DNA of 64,000 nucleotides. It comes from an uncultured Myxococcaceae bacterium. Lineage in GTDB: Bacteria > Myxococcota_A > Polyangia > Polyangiales > Ga0077539. Position 1 is the first letter of the stretch. Every line of letters begins with the position of its first letter. The notes under the pieces were generated by a model. The model was not told the origin of the DNA and ran no database searches. It saw nothing but the letters and a program-made list of their open reading frames with translations. Of the stretch, positions 8,681 to 17,027 are shown piece by piece. A program made the translations under genes and the position numbers. The stretch spans positions 1 through 64,000 of the forward strand of contig CAMFHP010000036.1 in assembly GCA_945952225.1 (NCBI GenBank), read 5' to 3'.

Positions 8681-9538
8681 TCACCGCGCTCCCGTGGTCG
8701 AGGAAACGTTTGCAGGGAGCGTCAGGTGGTGCTCCCGCGCCCATCGCGTGACGTGCGAGACCGCCTCCGCGGGGAGGTTCTCGTCGGCGAGGAGCGCGCG
8801 CAGCGCAGACTGCACGGCGGCGCGGTGGGCGGGCACCGACACGAGGCGCTCCATCGCCGCGAAGCGCACCGAGGGATCGGGGTGTGACAGGTCACGTCGT
8901 GCGCGCTCGGCGCTCTGTGCGAGGTGCTGCGCGGGCGTCACCTCGCGCGCGGAGATCCACCCCTGCAGCCAGCGACGCACGGCCTCGCGGTAGACGCCCG
9001 GCATCTCGTAGACGCCGTGCTCCCACGGCGCCACCGGGTAGGCGTCGTCGCCCGTGAGACGCGGGAGCGCCGCGAGCGCCGCCGCCGCCGCCGGATCGAG
9101 CGCGCGCCCCTTCCCAGCAGCCTCGGCGAGGTACTGAAGCAACATGGGCGCGGCCAGCGGCGAGCCCGTCGCCACGAGCGCCCGCACGAGCCACGGGGCC
9201 CATCGTTCGTCGACGTTGTTCGGACGCGACGTGTTGAGCGCCCTGCCGATCACGTAGGCCGCCGCATCGCCGCCGCGCGCGAGCGTCGTGTACGGTCCCG
9301 TGCAGTCAGGGCCTTCGTCGTCGACTGCGTAGGGCCGGTAGCTCGCAAAGCAGTCGCACGATCGCGCGACCGCGTCGCGGAACGGCGCCATCCGCGACGC
9401 GACGGCCGCCGACGGCAGCGGAACGTTGGGCTCCGGGAGCGCTTCGTCCGCGGTCGCGGTCTCGGAGACGGACTGCGCGTGGGTGATGCGCGTCGCAAGT
9501 GCGAGCGCCAGAGACAGTGTGACGGTGCGCGCGAGCAT
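8681..9538 (-). CDS. secreted helical-repeat (HEAT-like) protein
   Basis: 285 residues from ATG 9538, chosen because AGGGAGG lies about seven bases upstream and a signal peptide (LARTVTLSLALALATRITHAQ) follows directly; the frame is open further upstream but without protein-like features. The mature protein begins with an acidic linker, then has paired helices with alternating Ala/Leu. One pair, DPSVRFAAMERLVSVPAHRA, looks like a HEAT or PBS-lyase repeat. Three Cys near residues 56-75 could form a disulfide. No catalytic motif is visible. It lies immediately upstream of the RCC1 lipoprotein with a 4-base gap, so both may be exported as one operon. Function unknown. Confidence 0.75.
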   Translation of the reverse strand: MLARTVTLSLALALATRITHAQSVSETATADEALPEPNVPLPSAAVASRMAPFRDAVARSCDCFASYRPYAVDDEGPDCTGPYTTLARGGDAAAYVIGRALNTSRPNNVDERWAPWLVRALVATGSPLAAPMLLQYLAEAAGKGRALDPAAAAALAALPRLTGDDAYPVAPWEHGVYEMPGVYREAVRRWLQGWISAREVTPAQHLAQSAERARRDLSHPDPSVRFAAMERLVSVPAHRAAVQSALRALLADENLPAEAVSHVTRWAREHHLTLPANVSSTTGAR

Positions 9539-9980
9539 GATCGGGCCTCCCTGGGCAGGAATGAATCCTTCGGCGTGGATGGATCGTGCGCGCAGGTCGC
9601 CGAAGCCCTGCGCAGCCGCGTCGGTGTGGACGGTGTGACGAGACGGGCGCGGACCCGTCGCGCATCGAGGCGCACGCCGCAACGCGCACGTGGGGAGCGC
9701 TCGACGTGTCGTCGCCCTCGCGGCGCTCCCCCCGGTGATCGCAGCGCACGCAACGTGGAGGCGCGCGCATCGGACACCGCCGCAAGAGACGTACGTATGG
9801 GTCGGTGACGCGAACGCATGGGAGGGAGCGCGGCATCTCGCAAGCCCGAGGCCGACACGGGCAGCGTATCCGAGCGATGCGGGTGCGTGTCGAGCGCGAA
9901 GTGTTGCGATGCGTGGCCCCTCTCGACGCACTTCGCGGTGTTGACCGCTCCGCCCCTGTGCGCGCTTGATCCCCGCCCCG
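9539..9980. other. 442-base intergenic region between divergent genes
   Basis: This stretch separates the leftward secreted-protein gene from the rightward TPR-methyltransferase operon and should hold promoters for both. The only site I can support is the AGGGAGG ribosome-binding site at about 9545-9551 (minus strand). Open frames here are short, Arg-rich and lack protein-like composition. No tRNA, hairpin terminator or repeat is evident. Confidence 0.5.
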
Positions 9981-11120
9981 ATGCCCGCCGACGCACGCGA
10001 CGCCTTCACCGAAGCCCTCCGCCACGCGCAGTCGCTCTCCGCACGCGCCGACGTCTCCTGGGACGCGCGCCTCGAAGCCTGGGAGGCCGCCCTCGCGCTC
10101 GGCGAAGAGGGCGACGCCGACGCGCGCACCCTCGCCCTCGCGTGGCTCGAAGCCGGCGCGCTCTGCATGGAAGGCCACGAGACCACCGCCGCCGTCGAGG
10201 CCTTCTCACACGCCGTCGCCCACGCGCCCGACCTCGCCGAAGCGCACGCCAACCTCAGCGGCGCCCACACGGCCCTGGGAGACCTCGACGCGGCCCTCGA
10301 CGCCGCGCGACGCGCCCTCGCGCTCCAGCCCACACACCCGGGCTTTCTGGAGCTCACGGCCCGCGCGCTCCGTCGGTTGCACCGCGACGACGAGGCCGCC
10401 GAGGTCTACGCGCGCTGGTACGCCGTGGCCCCCGACGATCCCACGGCGGCCCATCACGGACGGTCTGGCGACGGGCCCGCGCGGGCGACGGCGGCGTACG
10501 TGCGCGACGAGTTCGACCGCTTCGCAGCGACCTTCGACGAGGTGCTCCGCGCGCGCCTCGCGTACCGCGCCCCCGAGCGCATCGCCGCCACGGTGGACGC
10601 CCTCTTCGGCGATGGCGCGACCGCACTCCACATCGCCGACCTCGGGTGCGGCACGGGCCTCTGCGGGCCATTGCTCCGTCCGCGCGCGGCGCGGCTCGTG
10701 GGCGTCGATCTGTCGCCCGAGATGCTCCGACGCGCGACCGACCGCGGCTACGACGCGCTCATCGAGTCGGACCTCGTGACCTGGTGCACGGGCACACGCG
10801 AGACCTTCGACCTGCTCGTCGCGGCCGACGTGTTGAACTACTTCGGCGACCTCGTGGAGCCGCTCCGCGCAGCCTCCCGCTGCCTGCGCGACGGCGGCGC
10901 GATCGTGTTCACCGTCGAGCACGACGACCGCGACGCGCCCTCGTCGCGATGGGAGCTCCGCGTCGACGGACGCTACCGCCACGCCCCCGCGTACCTCGAC
11001 GACGCCGTGGCCGACGCGGGCCTCACGCGCGTGCGCCGCGAACACATCGTGATCCGCACCGAGCACCACGCGCCCGTGCACGGATGGATCGTCACCGCAC
11101 GCGCCACGCCCCGCCCGTAG
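9981..11120 (+). CDS. TPR-containing class I SAM methyltransferase
   Basis: 379 residues from ATG 9981. Residues 1-150 contain about three tetratricopeptide-like repeats (for example AVEAFSHAVAHAPDLAEAHA and LDAALDAARRALALQPTHPG). The C-terminal half is a Rossmann methyltransferase: motif I IADLGCGTGLCG near 210, an acidic GVDLSPEML near 234 and FDLLVAADVLNYFGDL as motif IV. TPR-methyltransferases of this layout occur widely in proteobacteria and are thought to modify a protein or small molecule held by the TPRs; the substrate is not known. It is the first gene of a rightward run; the membrane protein follows after 22 bases. Confidence 0.85.
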   Translation: MPADARDAFTEALRHAQSLSARADVSWDARLEAWEAALALGEEGDADARTLALAWLEAGALCMEGHETTAAVEAFSHAVAHAPDLAEAHANLSGAHTALGDLDAALDAARRALALQPTHPGFLELTARALRRLHRDDEAAEVYARWYAVAPDDPTAAHHGRSGDGPARATAAYVRDEFDRFAATFDEVLRARLAYRAPERIAATVDALFGDGATALHIADLGCGTGLCGPLLRPRAARLVGVDLSPEMLRRATDRGYDALIESDLVTWCTGTRETFDLLVAADVLNYFGDLVEPLRAASRCLRDGGAIVFTVEHDDRDAPSSRWELRVDGRYRHAPAYLDDAVADAGLTRVRREHIVIRTEHHAPVHGWIVTARATPRP

Positions 11121-11142
11121 CGCGGTGGTACCGTCGCCCGCG

Positions 11143-12051
11143 ATGGAGCCCGGTCCTGCCCCTTCGCCCTCGCCGCGCGCGGTGCTCGCACGCTCGCTCG
11201 TCGCGCTCTCCCTCGCGCTCGGCACCTTCGCCTCGTCGCTCGCGTGGAGCGGTGCGGGCGCGCTGGTCGCCTCCGATGGGGCCGTGGTGCGCTGCGCGGC
11301 GCTCTCCGTGGCGCTGGTGGTCACCCTCGCGCGTTGCGCCTCGTCGACGCGCGCGGCCCTCGTGGCGACGGCGTCGTCGCTAGTCGTGGGCGCGCTCGTG
11401 GGACTCGGTGTGGTCGATGCTTCGTGGGCCCATCCGCGCGGCGGTGTGGTGCTCGGCGGCGCGGTGATCTGGGTGCTCGTCGCGGGGGTGCGCGTGCTCG
11501 CCGCGTGGCCCCTCGTGCGGCGCCTGCCTCGCGGAGCCTCGCTCGATGCGCACGATGCGACCGACGACGCGCTCCTCGCGGCGGCGCTGTGGCTGACCGC
11601 GTCGCTGGTCGAGATGACGGCGGTGCTCCACGCGATGCCGCGTCACTTCGAAGGCATGGCGGGCCCTGCGCTCGGGGTCTCGATGGCGTCGACGCTCTTT
11701 CTCGCGCTGCTCCTGCCCGTCGCGGTGTTCGCCCGCGCGGCGCGCTCGACGCTGCGCTGGAACCGCCTCCTCGCCCACAGCGCGCACCGCCTCGTCGACG
11801 CGCGCACGTGGACGCAGCCCGTTCCCTCGCCGCCATGGTTCCACCTCACGCCCCTCGACGGCGTGCTCGTGCGACGCATGGCGCGCGAGGGTGCGGCGTA
11901 CCGCGAGGGCGACGTCGAGATGGCGCTCACCCGCGTTCCCCTCGACCCTTCGCGCGTGCGACGGATGCTCCTCGGACGCATCGCCGCCGCGGCGGTGTTG
12001 TTCGGGCTCACGCTGCTCACCGCGGGCTACGCCACCGCGCTCCGCTGGTAG
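11143..12051 (+). CDS. multispan membrane protein of unknown function
   Basis: 302 residues from ATG 11143 (an in-frame GTG at 11125 is possible). About seven hydrophobic segments are visible, at roughly residues 10-35, 42-65, 70-95, 100-125, 145-170, 180-205 and 275-300, with a cytoplasmic or periplasmic loop at about 205-270. No catalytic or transporter signature is recognised. Its last three codons and stop (LRW*) lie inside the left copy of a 62-bp direct repeat, whose other copy sits 3,875 bases away before the small membrane-protein gene. This suggests the two were adjacent in one operon before the mcrBC insertion. Confidence 0.75.
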   Translation: MEPGPAPSPSPRAVLARSLVALSLALGTFASSLAWSGAGALVASDGAVVRCAALSVALVVTLARCASSTRAALVATASSLVVGALVGLGVVDASWAHPRGGVVLGGAVIWVLVAGVRVLAAWPLVRRLPRGASLDAHDATDDALLAAALWLTASLVEMTAVLHAMPRHFEGMAGPALGVSMASTLFLALLLPVAVFARAARSTLRWNRLLAHSAHRLVDARTWTQPVPSPPWFHLTPLDGVLVRRMAREGAAYREGDVEMALTRVPLDPSRVRRMLLGRIAAAAVLFGLTLLTAGYATALRW

Positions 12052-12101
12052 CGAACCCCTCGCCGCGGCGCGTGGCTCTCACCGCGCACCCGCCGTGCAG
12101 A
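12040..12101 (+). repeat. 62-bp direct repeat, left copy, flanking mcrBC
   Basis: Bases 12040-12101 are identical to 15915-15976 at all 62 positions; the copies diverge at the next base on each side. The left copy contains the last codons and stop of the membrane-protein gene, the former spacer, and GTG CAG A corresponding to the start of the small membrane-protein gene. On the other strand it also encodes the last few codons and stop of mcrC. It reads as a long target duplication or a recombination product from cassette insertion. Confidence 0.95.
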
Positions 12102-13626
12102 GCGCGCTGCGAATCCAGGACACGAGCCTGTCGCGCCCGTCTGTCGGTCGAGCAGACAACACGCCGATGCCGAACCGTGCGACGAACGTGGCGTCGCTCC
12201 AACCTGCTGCCCCCTCGGGAACGCGCGGCGCCAGCAGCACCGCAGCTGCGCACGCCCCTCCGGCCTCGGGCCACCGCAACGCATCGCGATAGACGTGCAT
12301 GGACTCCATCGCATGCGAGATCGAAGACACCGTCGCGCGATACTTCGCATCGAGGATCAACCACCGACACACGCCGTTCGCATCGCGATGTGCGACGACG
12401 AAGTCGGGTCGGCGCATCGTGCTGATCGAGTATCGCGTCGCGCCCTCGCGCCACGCGGGGAACGTGAGGTTGTCGTAGAGCGTGATCTGCCCGCCATCGC
12501 CATGCCCGACGAGCGCAATCTCCCCATGGAGACGCTCCGACCCGTCGGCCGATGCCACGCGAAGATCCCTCCACGCGAACGTCGGAAACGCCTCCTTCAA
12601 CGCGCCGCAGAGGTGGAGCAGGCACCACCGTTCGTAGAGGTCGAAGGTCGCTCGGATCGGTGCGTCTGCCCCGTCGTCTCGCTCGAAGCGCGGGGCGATC
12701 CATCGGCGCAGACGACGGTAGATCCGTCCGTAGCGCGGATCGTTCATCACCGTCGCCATCGCCGCGGCATCGGGCGGGCTCGGAGCGATCGAAGAGAGCA
12801 CGCTGCGGCCGATGAGGGCGTCCACGTGCGCGGCCGCGCGCGACACTTCGCTCGATCGCGCGGCACACCATGCGGTCGCGTCGGTGAGCGAATCCTGGTG
12901 ACGTTGCCCCTCGTCGCGCAGACGCGCTGCGAGGCGCTGGAGGCTGCGTCCGAGACGCTCGAGCATCCACCGGAGGGCGCGGTTCGCGGGGTGATCGAGC
13001 GTGGTCTCCCGGCGCCGACTGGGGACCCTCGGAGGCTCGTCGTCGCTGGCCTCGTCCGCGCGTGCGACGAGCCCGCCGACGCGTGGATGTGCGGCGATCC
13101 AACGAGCCGTCACCGCATCGAGACGCCGCACGGCAGGAAGCGGAATCGGCCGCGCCACCCACTCATCACGGGTGCGCAACGAGTCGAGGAGCGCCGCGAC
13201 CTCGGTAAGCAACGCGAGCAACCGCGGAAGCAGCGCCAGGAGCGCGAGCGTCTGCGCCATCCCGCGGTCGCCGACCACACCGTGGAGTCCGCCCTCGACC
13301 CCGACGGTGCACCCCGGCCACACCTGTTCGAGCGCATCGAGGAGCGCCTCCCACTCGCCCGCATCAAGCTTGTGCGAGGCCGCGTCGACCCGGAGTTCGA
13401 CCAGTTCGCACACGCCGCCACGGAAGAGTCGAACCTGCGCCCGCCCCGTCCAGAACGAGAGTGTGAGCACGAAGCCGCTCGCGTCGCGTGCCAGCGAGAC
13501 GCCGGCGAACTCTGCGCGCTCGGCGTCGGGCGCGTCGATCCGGTACTCGCCGCGCTCCTCGACGACCCAGGCCTCGTCGCGCACCCCCACCGCCGCGCCC
13601 ACGATCGTCCGGACGCTGACCCTCAT
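12079..13626 (-). CDS. mcrC: McrC-like PD-(D/E)XK restriction subunit
   Basis: 515 residues. McrC partners the McrB GTPase and supplies the nuclease. The C-terminal third has the McrC/DUF2357 nuclease core: RPDF at 406-409 (Asp408), then about 17 residues on LILDAKYRA with Asp426 and Lys428, a D-x(n)-D-x-K site. Ahead of it is a helical region with DHPANRALRWMLERL and YERWCLLHL, typical of this family. The N-terminal 90 residues form a beta-rich domain. The start codon overlaps the mcrB stop by four bases (ATGA). The final codons lie inside the flanking 62-bp direct repeat, so the gene ends at the cassette border. Confidence 0.85.
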   Translation of the reverse strand: MRVSVRTIVGAAVGVRDEAWVVEERGEYRIDAPDAERAEFAGVSLARDASGFVLTLSFWTGRAQVRLFRGGVCELVELRVDAASHKLDAGEWEALLDALEQVWPGCTVGVEGGLHGVVGDRGMAQTLALLALLPRLLALLTEVAALLDSLRTRDEWVARPIPLPAVRRLDAVTARWIAAHPRVGGLVARADEASDDEPPRVPSRRRETTLDHPANRALRWMLERLGRSLQRLAARLRDEGQRHQDSLTDATAWCAARSSEVSRAAAHVDALIGRSVLSSIAPSPPDAAAMATVMNDPRYGRIYRRLRRWIAPRFERDDGADAPIRATFDLYERWCLLHLCGALKEAFPTFAWRDLRVASADGSERLHGEIALVGHGDGGQITLYDNLTFPAWREGATRYSISTMRRPDFVVAHRDANGVCRWLILDAKYRATVSSISHAMESMHVYRDALRWPEAGGACAAAVLLAPRVPEGAAGWSDATFVARFGIGVLSARPTDGRDRLVSWIRSALCTAGAR

Positions 13627-15836
13627 GCGTGGAACTTCGTGAGCCCCGTTCGATCGAGCTGCGCGACCATCGCTTCGAGTTTCCGCTCCGTTCGAGGGAG
13701 ACGGAACCGCCGCGCCGCCTCGCGCGCCTGCTGGAGCGCGGAGCGCATCGACGCGTTGTCATCGCCGCGCAGGCGCGGAAGCACCTTGCCGAACACCGCC
13801 GCATCGAGGAACTCGCCTGCGTCGCCGCCGGTGTCTCGCACACCGGTGAGCACGAACTCCACAACCTCGCGCGCGCTGCGATACCCGAAGTGCCGCTGCA
13901 CGGGCGCGAGCGCGTGTTGAAAGGCCAGGAGCGCCTCGCACACCACGGAGAACGCGGGGAGGTCGTGCGTGCTGCGAAGGGTCTCGAAGAGGGCGTGGAG
14001 GTTCACATCCCAGAACTCGAGCGTGAAGGCCCGATCGAGCACCTTGTCGCTGAACGAGTGGGTGGTTTCGTCCATGTTGACCGTGCCCGCGATGTAGAGG
14101 TTCGACGGCCAGAGCACCTCCGCGGGCACCCCGCCGATCTCGTCGGGCTCGTGGTGCAGCGGGATCGCCTCGCCGGTCTCCATCGCCGAGAGAAAGGGCG
14201 CGAAGTAACGCTCCGCAGGCGCGAGGTTCATCTCGTCGAGCACGAGGAAGTGCGGGAGCGACGGGTGGGCCGCGGCGTGGAGGAGCAGGGGCAACACCGG
14301 CCCCGCATGAAACGACGGCTCTCCGCGGAGCGGGTTGAGATACCCCAACACCGCCGTCGGGTCGTGCCACTCGGGAGAGACCGGCACGAGCGCGATGTGT
14401 TGTTCGGCATCGAGCCCCAGCACCGCGCACACCGCCCGCCCGTAGCGCAGCGCGAGCTGCGTCTTGCCCGTGCCCGAGAGGCCCGAGAGGAGCACGAAGT
14501 GTTTGCGATCGTGCGCGCGCCACGCGGCGTGGAGCGCACGGAGCTGAGGCTCGTCGTCGACGAAGCGCGCGTCGGTCATCTGCGCCCGCACCGCGGCGAA
14601 GGTCCACACGCTGGGTTTCTGCGCGCCATCGGTCCCGTTCGAAGGGCCTGCTCCGTGTCCGGGAGGCATCGGCAGCGACGTGATGCGCGCGAGCCACGAC
14701 CGACCGTCGTCGGTGAGGAACCACCGCCGTTCACGCTGCTCGACGAGCCCGAGGTTCTGCAGCCAGCGACGGAGCCCCCCCGTGGCGAAGCCCGTGGTCC
14801 ACGCGGGGTAGAGGGTCTGAAGGCGATGGTTGAGCTCGTCGCGCGAGAGCCCGTTCGCGGTGTCGCGCAGCTCTGCGAGCAGGTGCCCCATGCCGAACAC
14901 ACGCTCCAGCAGCCGACGGATCAGCAGATCGTCGTCGTCGAGGATCGCGATTCCGTCTGGCGTTGCGACGTTGGTCCCATCGCTGTTTCGTTGCAAGAAC
15001 CCGAGGCCCCGCACCAGGGACAGTCGCGACGCGAACAGCGACTCGCGAATGCTTGTGTCGCCCGTGCGCGTGCACCACGCGACGAAGAGGTCCGCCGCGG
15101 TCTGCGCGGTACGCGCCTCGCGAACCACCTCCCGCACGAAGTCGCCGTAGCCTGACACCGCGGCGAGGCCCTTGTACTGGTCCTCGAAGGCCCACAGCAC
15201 CACCGGCGGCTGCGGCGGTGGTGCGACCTCGCGCAGCGGGGAGTACAGCCACCAGCAGAAGATCGAGCGGTCGACGTGATCCGCCGCCGTGCTTTCGGGG
15301 CCGAGCACGGCACGGAGCCGCGCGCGAATTCGCACGTGCACATCGGCGCGTCCCGCGGTTGGCGTCCCGTCGAGCAGAAGGTCGCGCACCTTCTCGAACG
15401 CGAGATCGTTGAGCAGGCAGGTGAACTCCGCAGGGAGCACGAGCGCGAGATACCGCAGCATCTTCGCGCGGGGCATGCGCTTCACGCCCGCCTGCTTCAC
15501 GAGCCCGAGGAGCTTCTCGTACTCGTCCTGAAGGCGACGTCCACGCTGCACATCATCGGGCGGCAGCGGCGCGCGACGAAGCGCAACCAGCGCATCGAGG
15601 AGAGCCTCGTTCGACTGCGCCGTGTCGGTGTTCACGCTGCGTCCCAGGCCCGCGCTCATCGCATCGTCGGCGGTCCACAACCTCCGCTGCGTGTCTGTGC
15701 GTACGAAGGTCGTATCGTCCGAGCCCGTCGCGAGCGTCACCGCCGCGAGGTAGTTGCGCCGCCAGTCTGCCCAGCTCGCGCTGTTCGCGCCGAACTTCGC
15801 CCACGCAGCGCGAATCTCGTCGTCCGTCATCCCCAT
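13623..15836 (-). CDS. mcrB: McrB-like AAA+ GTPase of a modification-dependent restriction system
   Basis: 737 residues. The C-terminal AAA+ domain has Walker A GLSGTGKTQ at 452-460, Walker B FLVLDEMNLAP at 530-540 and the McrB-type signature AGTVNMDETTHSFSDKVLDR at 583-602. McrB hexamers hydrolyse GTP and drive McrC. The N-terminal 440 residues should carry target recognition; they contain no EVE/ASCH or DUF3578 motif I can recognise. Residues 270-390 look like tandem winged-helix units (for example GLRRWLQNLGLVEQRERRWF followed by LTDDGRSWL). Start is ATG 15836; the Shine-Dalgarno is weak. It is the promoter-proximal gene of the pair, and the whole pair lies between 62-bp direct repeats, antisense to the surrounding operon. 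Confidence 0.87.
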   Translation of the reverse strand: MGMTDDEIRAAWAKFGANSASWADWRRNYLAAVTLATGSDDTTFVRTDTQRRLWTADDAMSAGLGRSVNTDTAQSNEALLDALVALRRAPLPPDDVQRGRRLQDEYEKLLGLVKQAGVKRMPRAKMLRYLALVLPAEFTCLLNDLAFEKVRDLLLDGTPTAGRADVHVRIRARLRAVLGPESTAADHVDRSIFCWWLYSPLREVAPPPQPPVVLWAFEDQYKGLAAVSGYGDFVREVVREARTAQTAADLFVAWCTRTGDTSIRESLFASRLSLVRGLGFLQRNSDGTNVATPDGIAILDDDDLLIRRLLERVFGMGHLLAELRDTANGLSRDELNHRLQTLYPAWTTGFATGGLRRWLQNLGLVEQRERRWFLTDDGRSWLARITSLPMPPGHGAGPSNGTDGAQKPSVWTFAAVRAQMTDARFVDDEPQLRALHAAWRAHDRKHFVLLSGLSGTGKTQLALRYGRAVCAVLGLDAEQHIALVPVSPEWHDPTAVLGYLNPLRGEPSFHAGPVLPLLLHAAAHPSLPHFLVLDEMNLAPAERYFAPFLSAMETGEAIPLHHEPDEIGGVPAEVLWPSNLYIAGTVNMDETTHSFSDKVLDRAFTLEFWDVNLHALFETLRSTHDLPAFSVVCEALLAFQHALAPVQRHFGYRSAREVVEFVLTGVRDTGGDAGEFLDAAVFGKVLPRLRGDDNASMRSALQQAREAARRFRLPRTERKLEAMVAQLDRTGLTKFHA

Positions 15837-15914
15837 GGCGGCGCGAGGCTACCATCCCGTCGCGCCTGTCCCGCGGTCATTCCCGCGCGCCCTCTCTCCG
15901 CGAGCGTAACGGCC

Positions 15915-15976
15915 CTCCGCTGGTAGCGAACCCCTCGCCGCGGCGCGTGGCTCTCACCGCGCACCCGCCGTGCAGA
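15915..15976 (+). repeat. 62-bp direct repeat, right copy, flanking mcrBC
   Basis: Perfect copy of 12040-12101, 3,875 bases downstream. It holds a stranded copy of the membrane-protein 3' end (LRW and stop), the former spacer and the GTG start plus second codon of the intact small membrane-protein gene. Recombination between the copies would remove mcrB and mcrC precisely and rejoin the neighbouring genes with a 43-base spacer. Confidence 0.95.
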
Positions 15977-16203
15977 AGCTCCTCTCGCCGCTCCTCGCCT
16001 CGCTCACCCTCGGACTCGCGCCCTTCACACCCGAGCCACACCTCGTCGGCAAGCTCCGCTGGGTCGCCGGGGGTGCCGTCGGCATGAAGCCCATCGACGT
16101 CTTCGACCTCGTGCTCCACGGCGCGCCCTGGCTGTGGCTCCTCGGCGCCGCCCTCGTGCTCGCCCTTCGCACGCTCACCGCGCGCCCCGCGGAGGCCCCG
16201 TGA
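15970..16203 (+). CDS. small membrane protein
   Basis: 77 residues from GTG 15970. Two hydrophobic segments are visible (about residues 3-20 and 50-68) separated by a short polar region with KLRWVAGGAVGMKPIDVFDL. Not recognised as a family. Its stop overlaps the next start as GTGA, so it is coupled to the hydroxylase and may be a subunit or chaperone for it. The start codon lies inside the right 62-bp repeat. There is no good Shine-Dalgarno, which suggests it was once translated by coupling to the upstream membrane-protein gene, now 3.9 kb away. Confidence 0.65.
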   Translation: MQKLLSPLLASLTLGLAPFTPEPHLVGKLRWVAGGAVGMKPIDVFDLVLHGAPWLWLLGAALVLALRTLTARPAEAP

Positions 16204-17027
16204 GCGCGCTGCTCCATCCCCTCGCCTACCCCTTCGGACTCGCGCTGTTCAGCGTCGTCGTCGCGCTGCTCGAACGGCTACGTCCGTGGCGCCCTTCGCA
16301 GGGCTTCGTGCGACCGCGCCTCGGGTGGGACCTCCTCTCGCTCGTGCTCCATGGGCACTACACCGGCACCGCGCTCGCGCTCGTCGCGCAGGCGTGGATC
16401 CTCCCGCACACCGAAGCCCTCTGGACCCGTCTCGGCGTGCCTCGCGGACTCGTCTCCGGGTGGTCGCTCGCGGTGCAGATCCCCCTCGCGCTGGTGCTCA
16501 TCGACTTCGTGCAGTGGTGGGTTCACCGCGCGCTCCACGCCTTCGCGCCGCTGTGGGAACTCCACAAGATCCACCACAGCATCGAGGACGGCGAGATGGA
16601 CTGGCTCGGCTCCTTCCGCTTTCACTGGATGGAGTCGGTGCTCTACAAGTCGGCGCTCTACCTCCCGCTGGGGCTGCTGGGATTTCGCGCCGACGTGCTG
16701 ATGCTCCACGCGCTCGTGGGCACGCTCGTCGGGCACCTCAACCACGCGAACCTCGACCTCGGTCACGGCCCCTGGCGCTACGTGCTCAACAGCGCGCGCA
16801 TGCACCTCTGGCATCACGCCGACCAGCGCGGCTCGTGCAACTACGGCATCCTCTTCAGCGCATGGGACTGGCTCTTCGGCACCGCGCGCATGCCTGCCGA
16901 TCCGCCGACGCGCCTCGGCTTCGACGACCTCGCATCCCTCCCGCGGAGCCTTCCCGCGCAGTGGCTCTGGCCGCTGCGATGGCCCGCGGCGAAGACCGAC
17001 GCGCACACCCCCGGAGTCACGCCGTGA
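16200..17027 (+). CDS. sterol desaturase / fatty acid hydroxylase family protein
   Basis: 275 residues from GTG 16200 (GTGA overlap with the preceding gene). It is an integral membrane di-iron enzyme: about four hydrophobic segments and the three His boxes HRALH, HKIHH and HLWHH that ligate the iron pair in the fatty acid hydroxylase superfamily, with an extra His-Asn near HLNHANLDLG. Such enzymes hydroxylate or desaturate sterols, carotenoids or lipids using O2; the substrate cannot be told from sequence. It is coupled to the DsbA-like gene downstream by another GTGA overlap. Confidence 0.88.
   Translation: MSALLHPLAYPFGLALFSVVVALLERLRPWRPSQGFVRPRLGWDLLSLVLHGHYTGTALALVAQAWILPHTEALWTRLGVPRGLVSGWSLAVQIPLALVLIDFVQWWVHRALHAFAPLWELHKIHHSIEDGEMDWLGSFRFHWMESVLYKSALYLPLGLLGFRADVLMLHALVGTLVGHLNHANLDLGHGPWRYVLNSARMHLWHHADQRGSCNYGILFSAWDWLFGTARMPADPPTRLGFDDLASLPRSLPAQWLWPLRWPAAKTDAHTPGVTP

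Noticed and set aside
6385-8751. A 788-codon plus-strand frame over the RCC1 gene
   Set aside because: Arg/Ala/His-rich antisense sequence with no motif; the minus strand encodes clear RCC1 blades and a lipobox.
9690-9944. 84-codon plus-strand frame in the intergenic region
   Set aside because: Low-complexity Ala/Arg content, no Shine-Dalgarno and no motif.
9539-10357. Long N-terminal extension of the secreted HEAT-like protein
   Set aside because: A strong AGGGAGG and signal peptide place the start at 9538; the extension overlaps the divergent TPR-methyltransferase gene.
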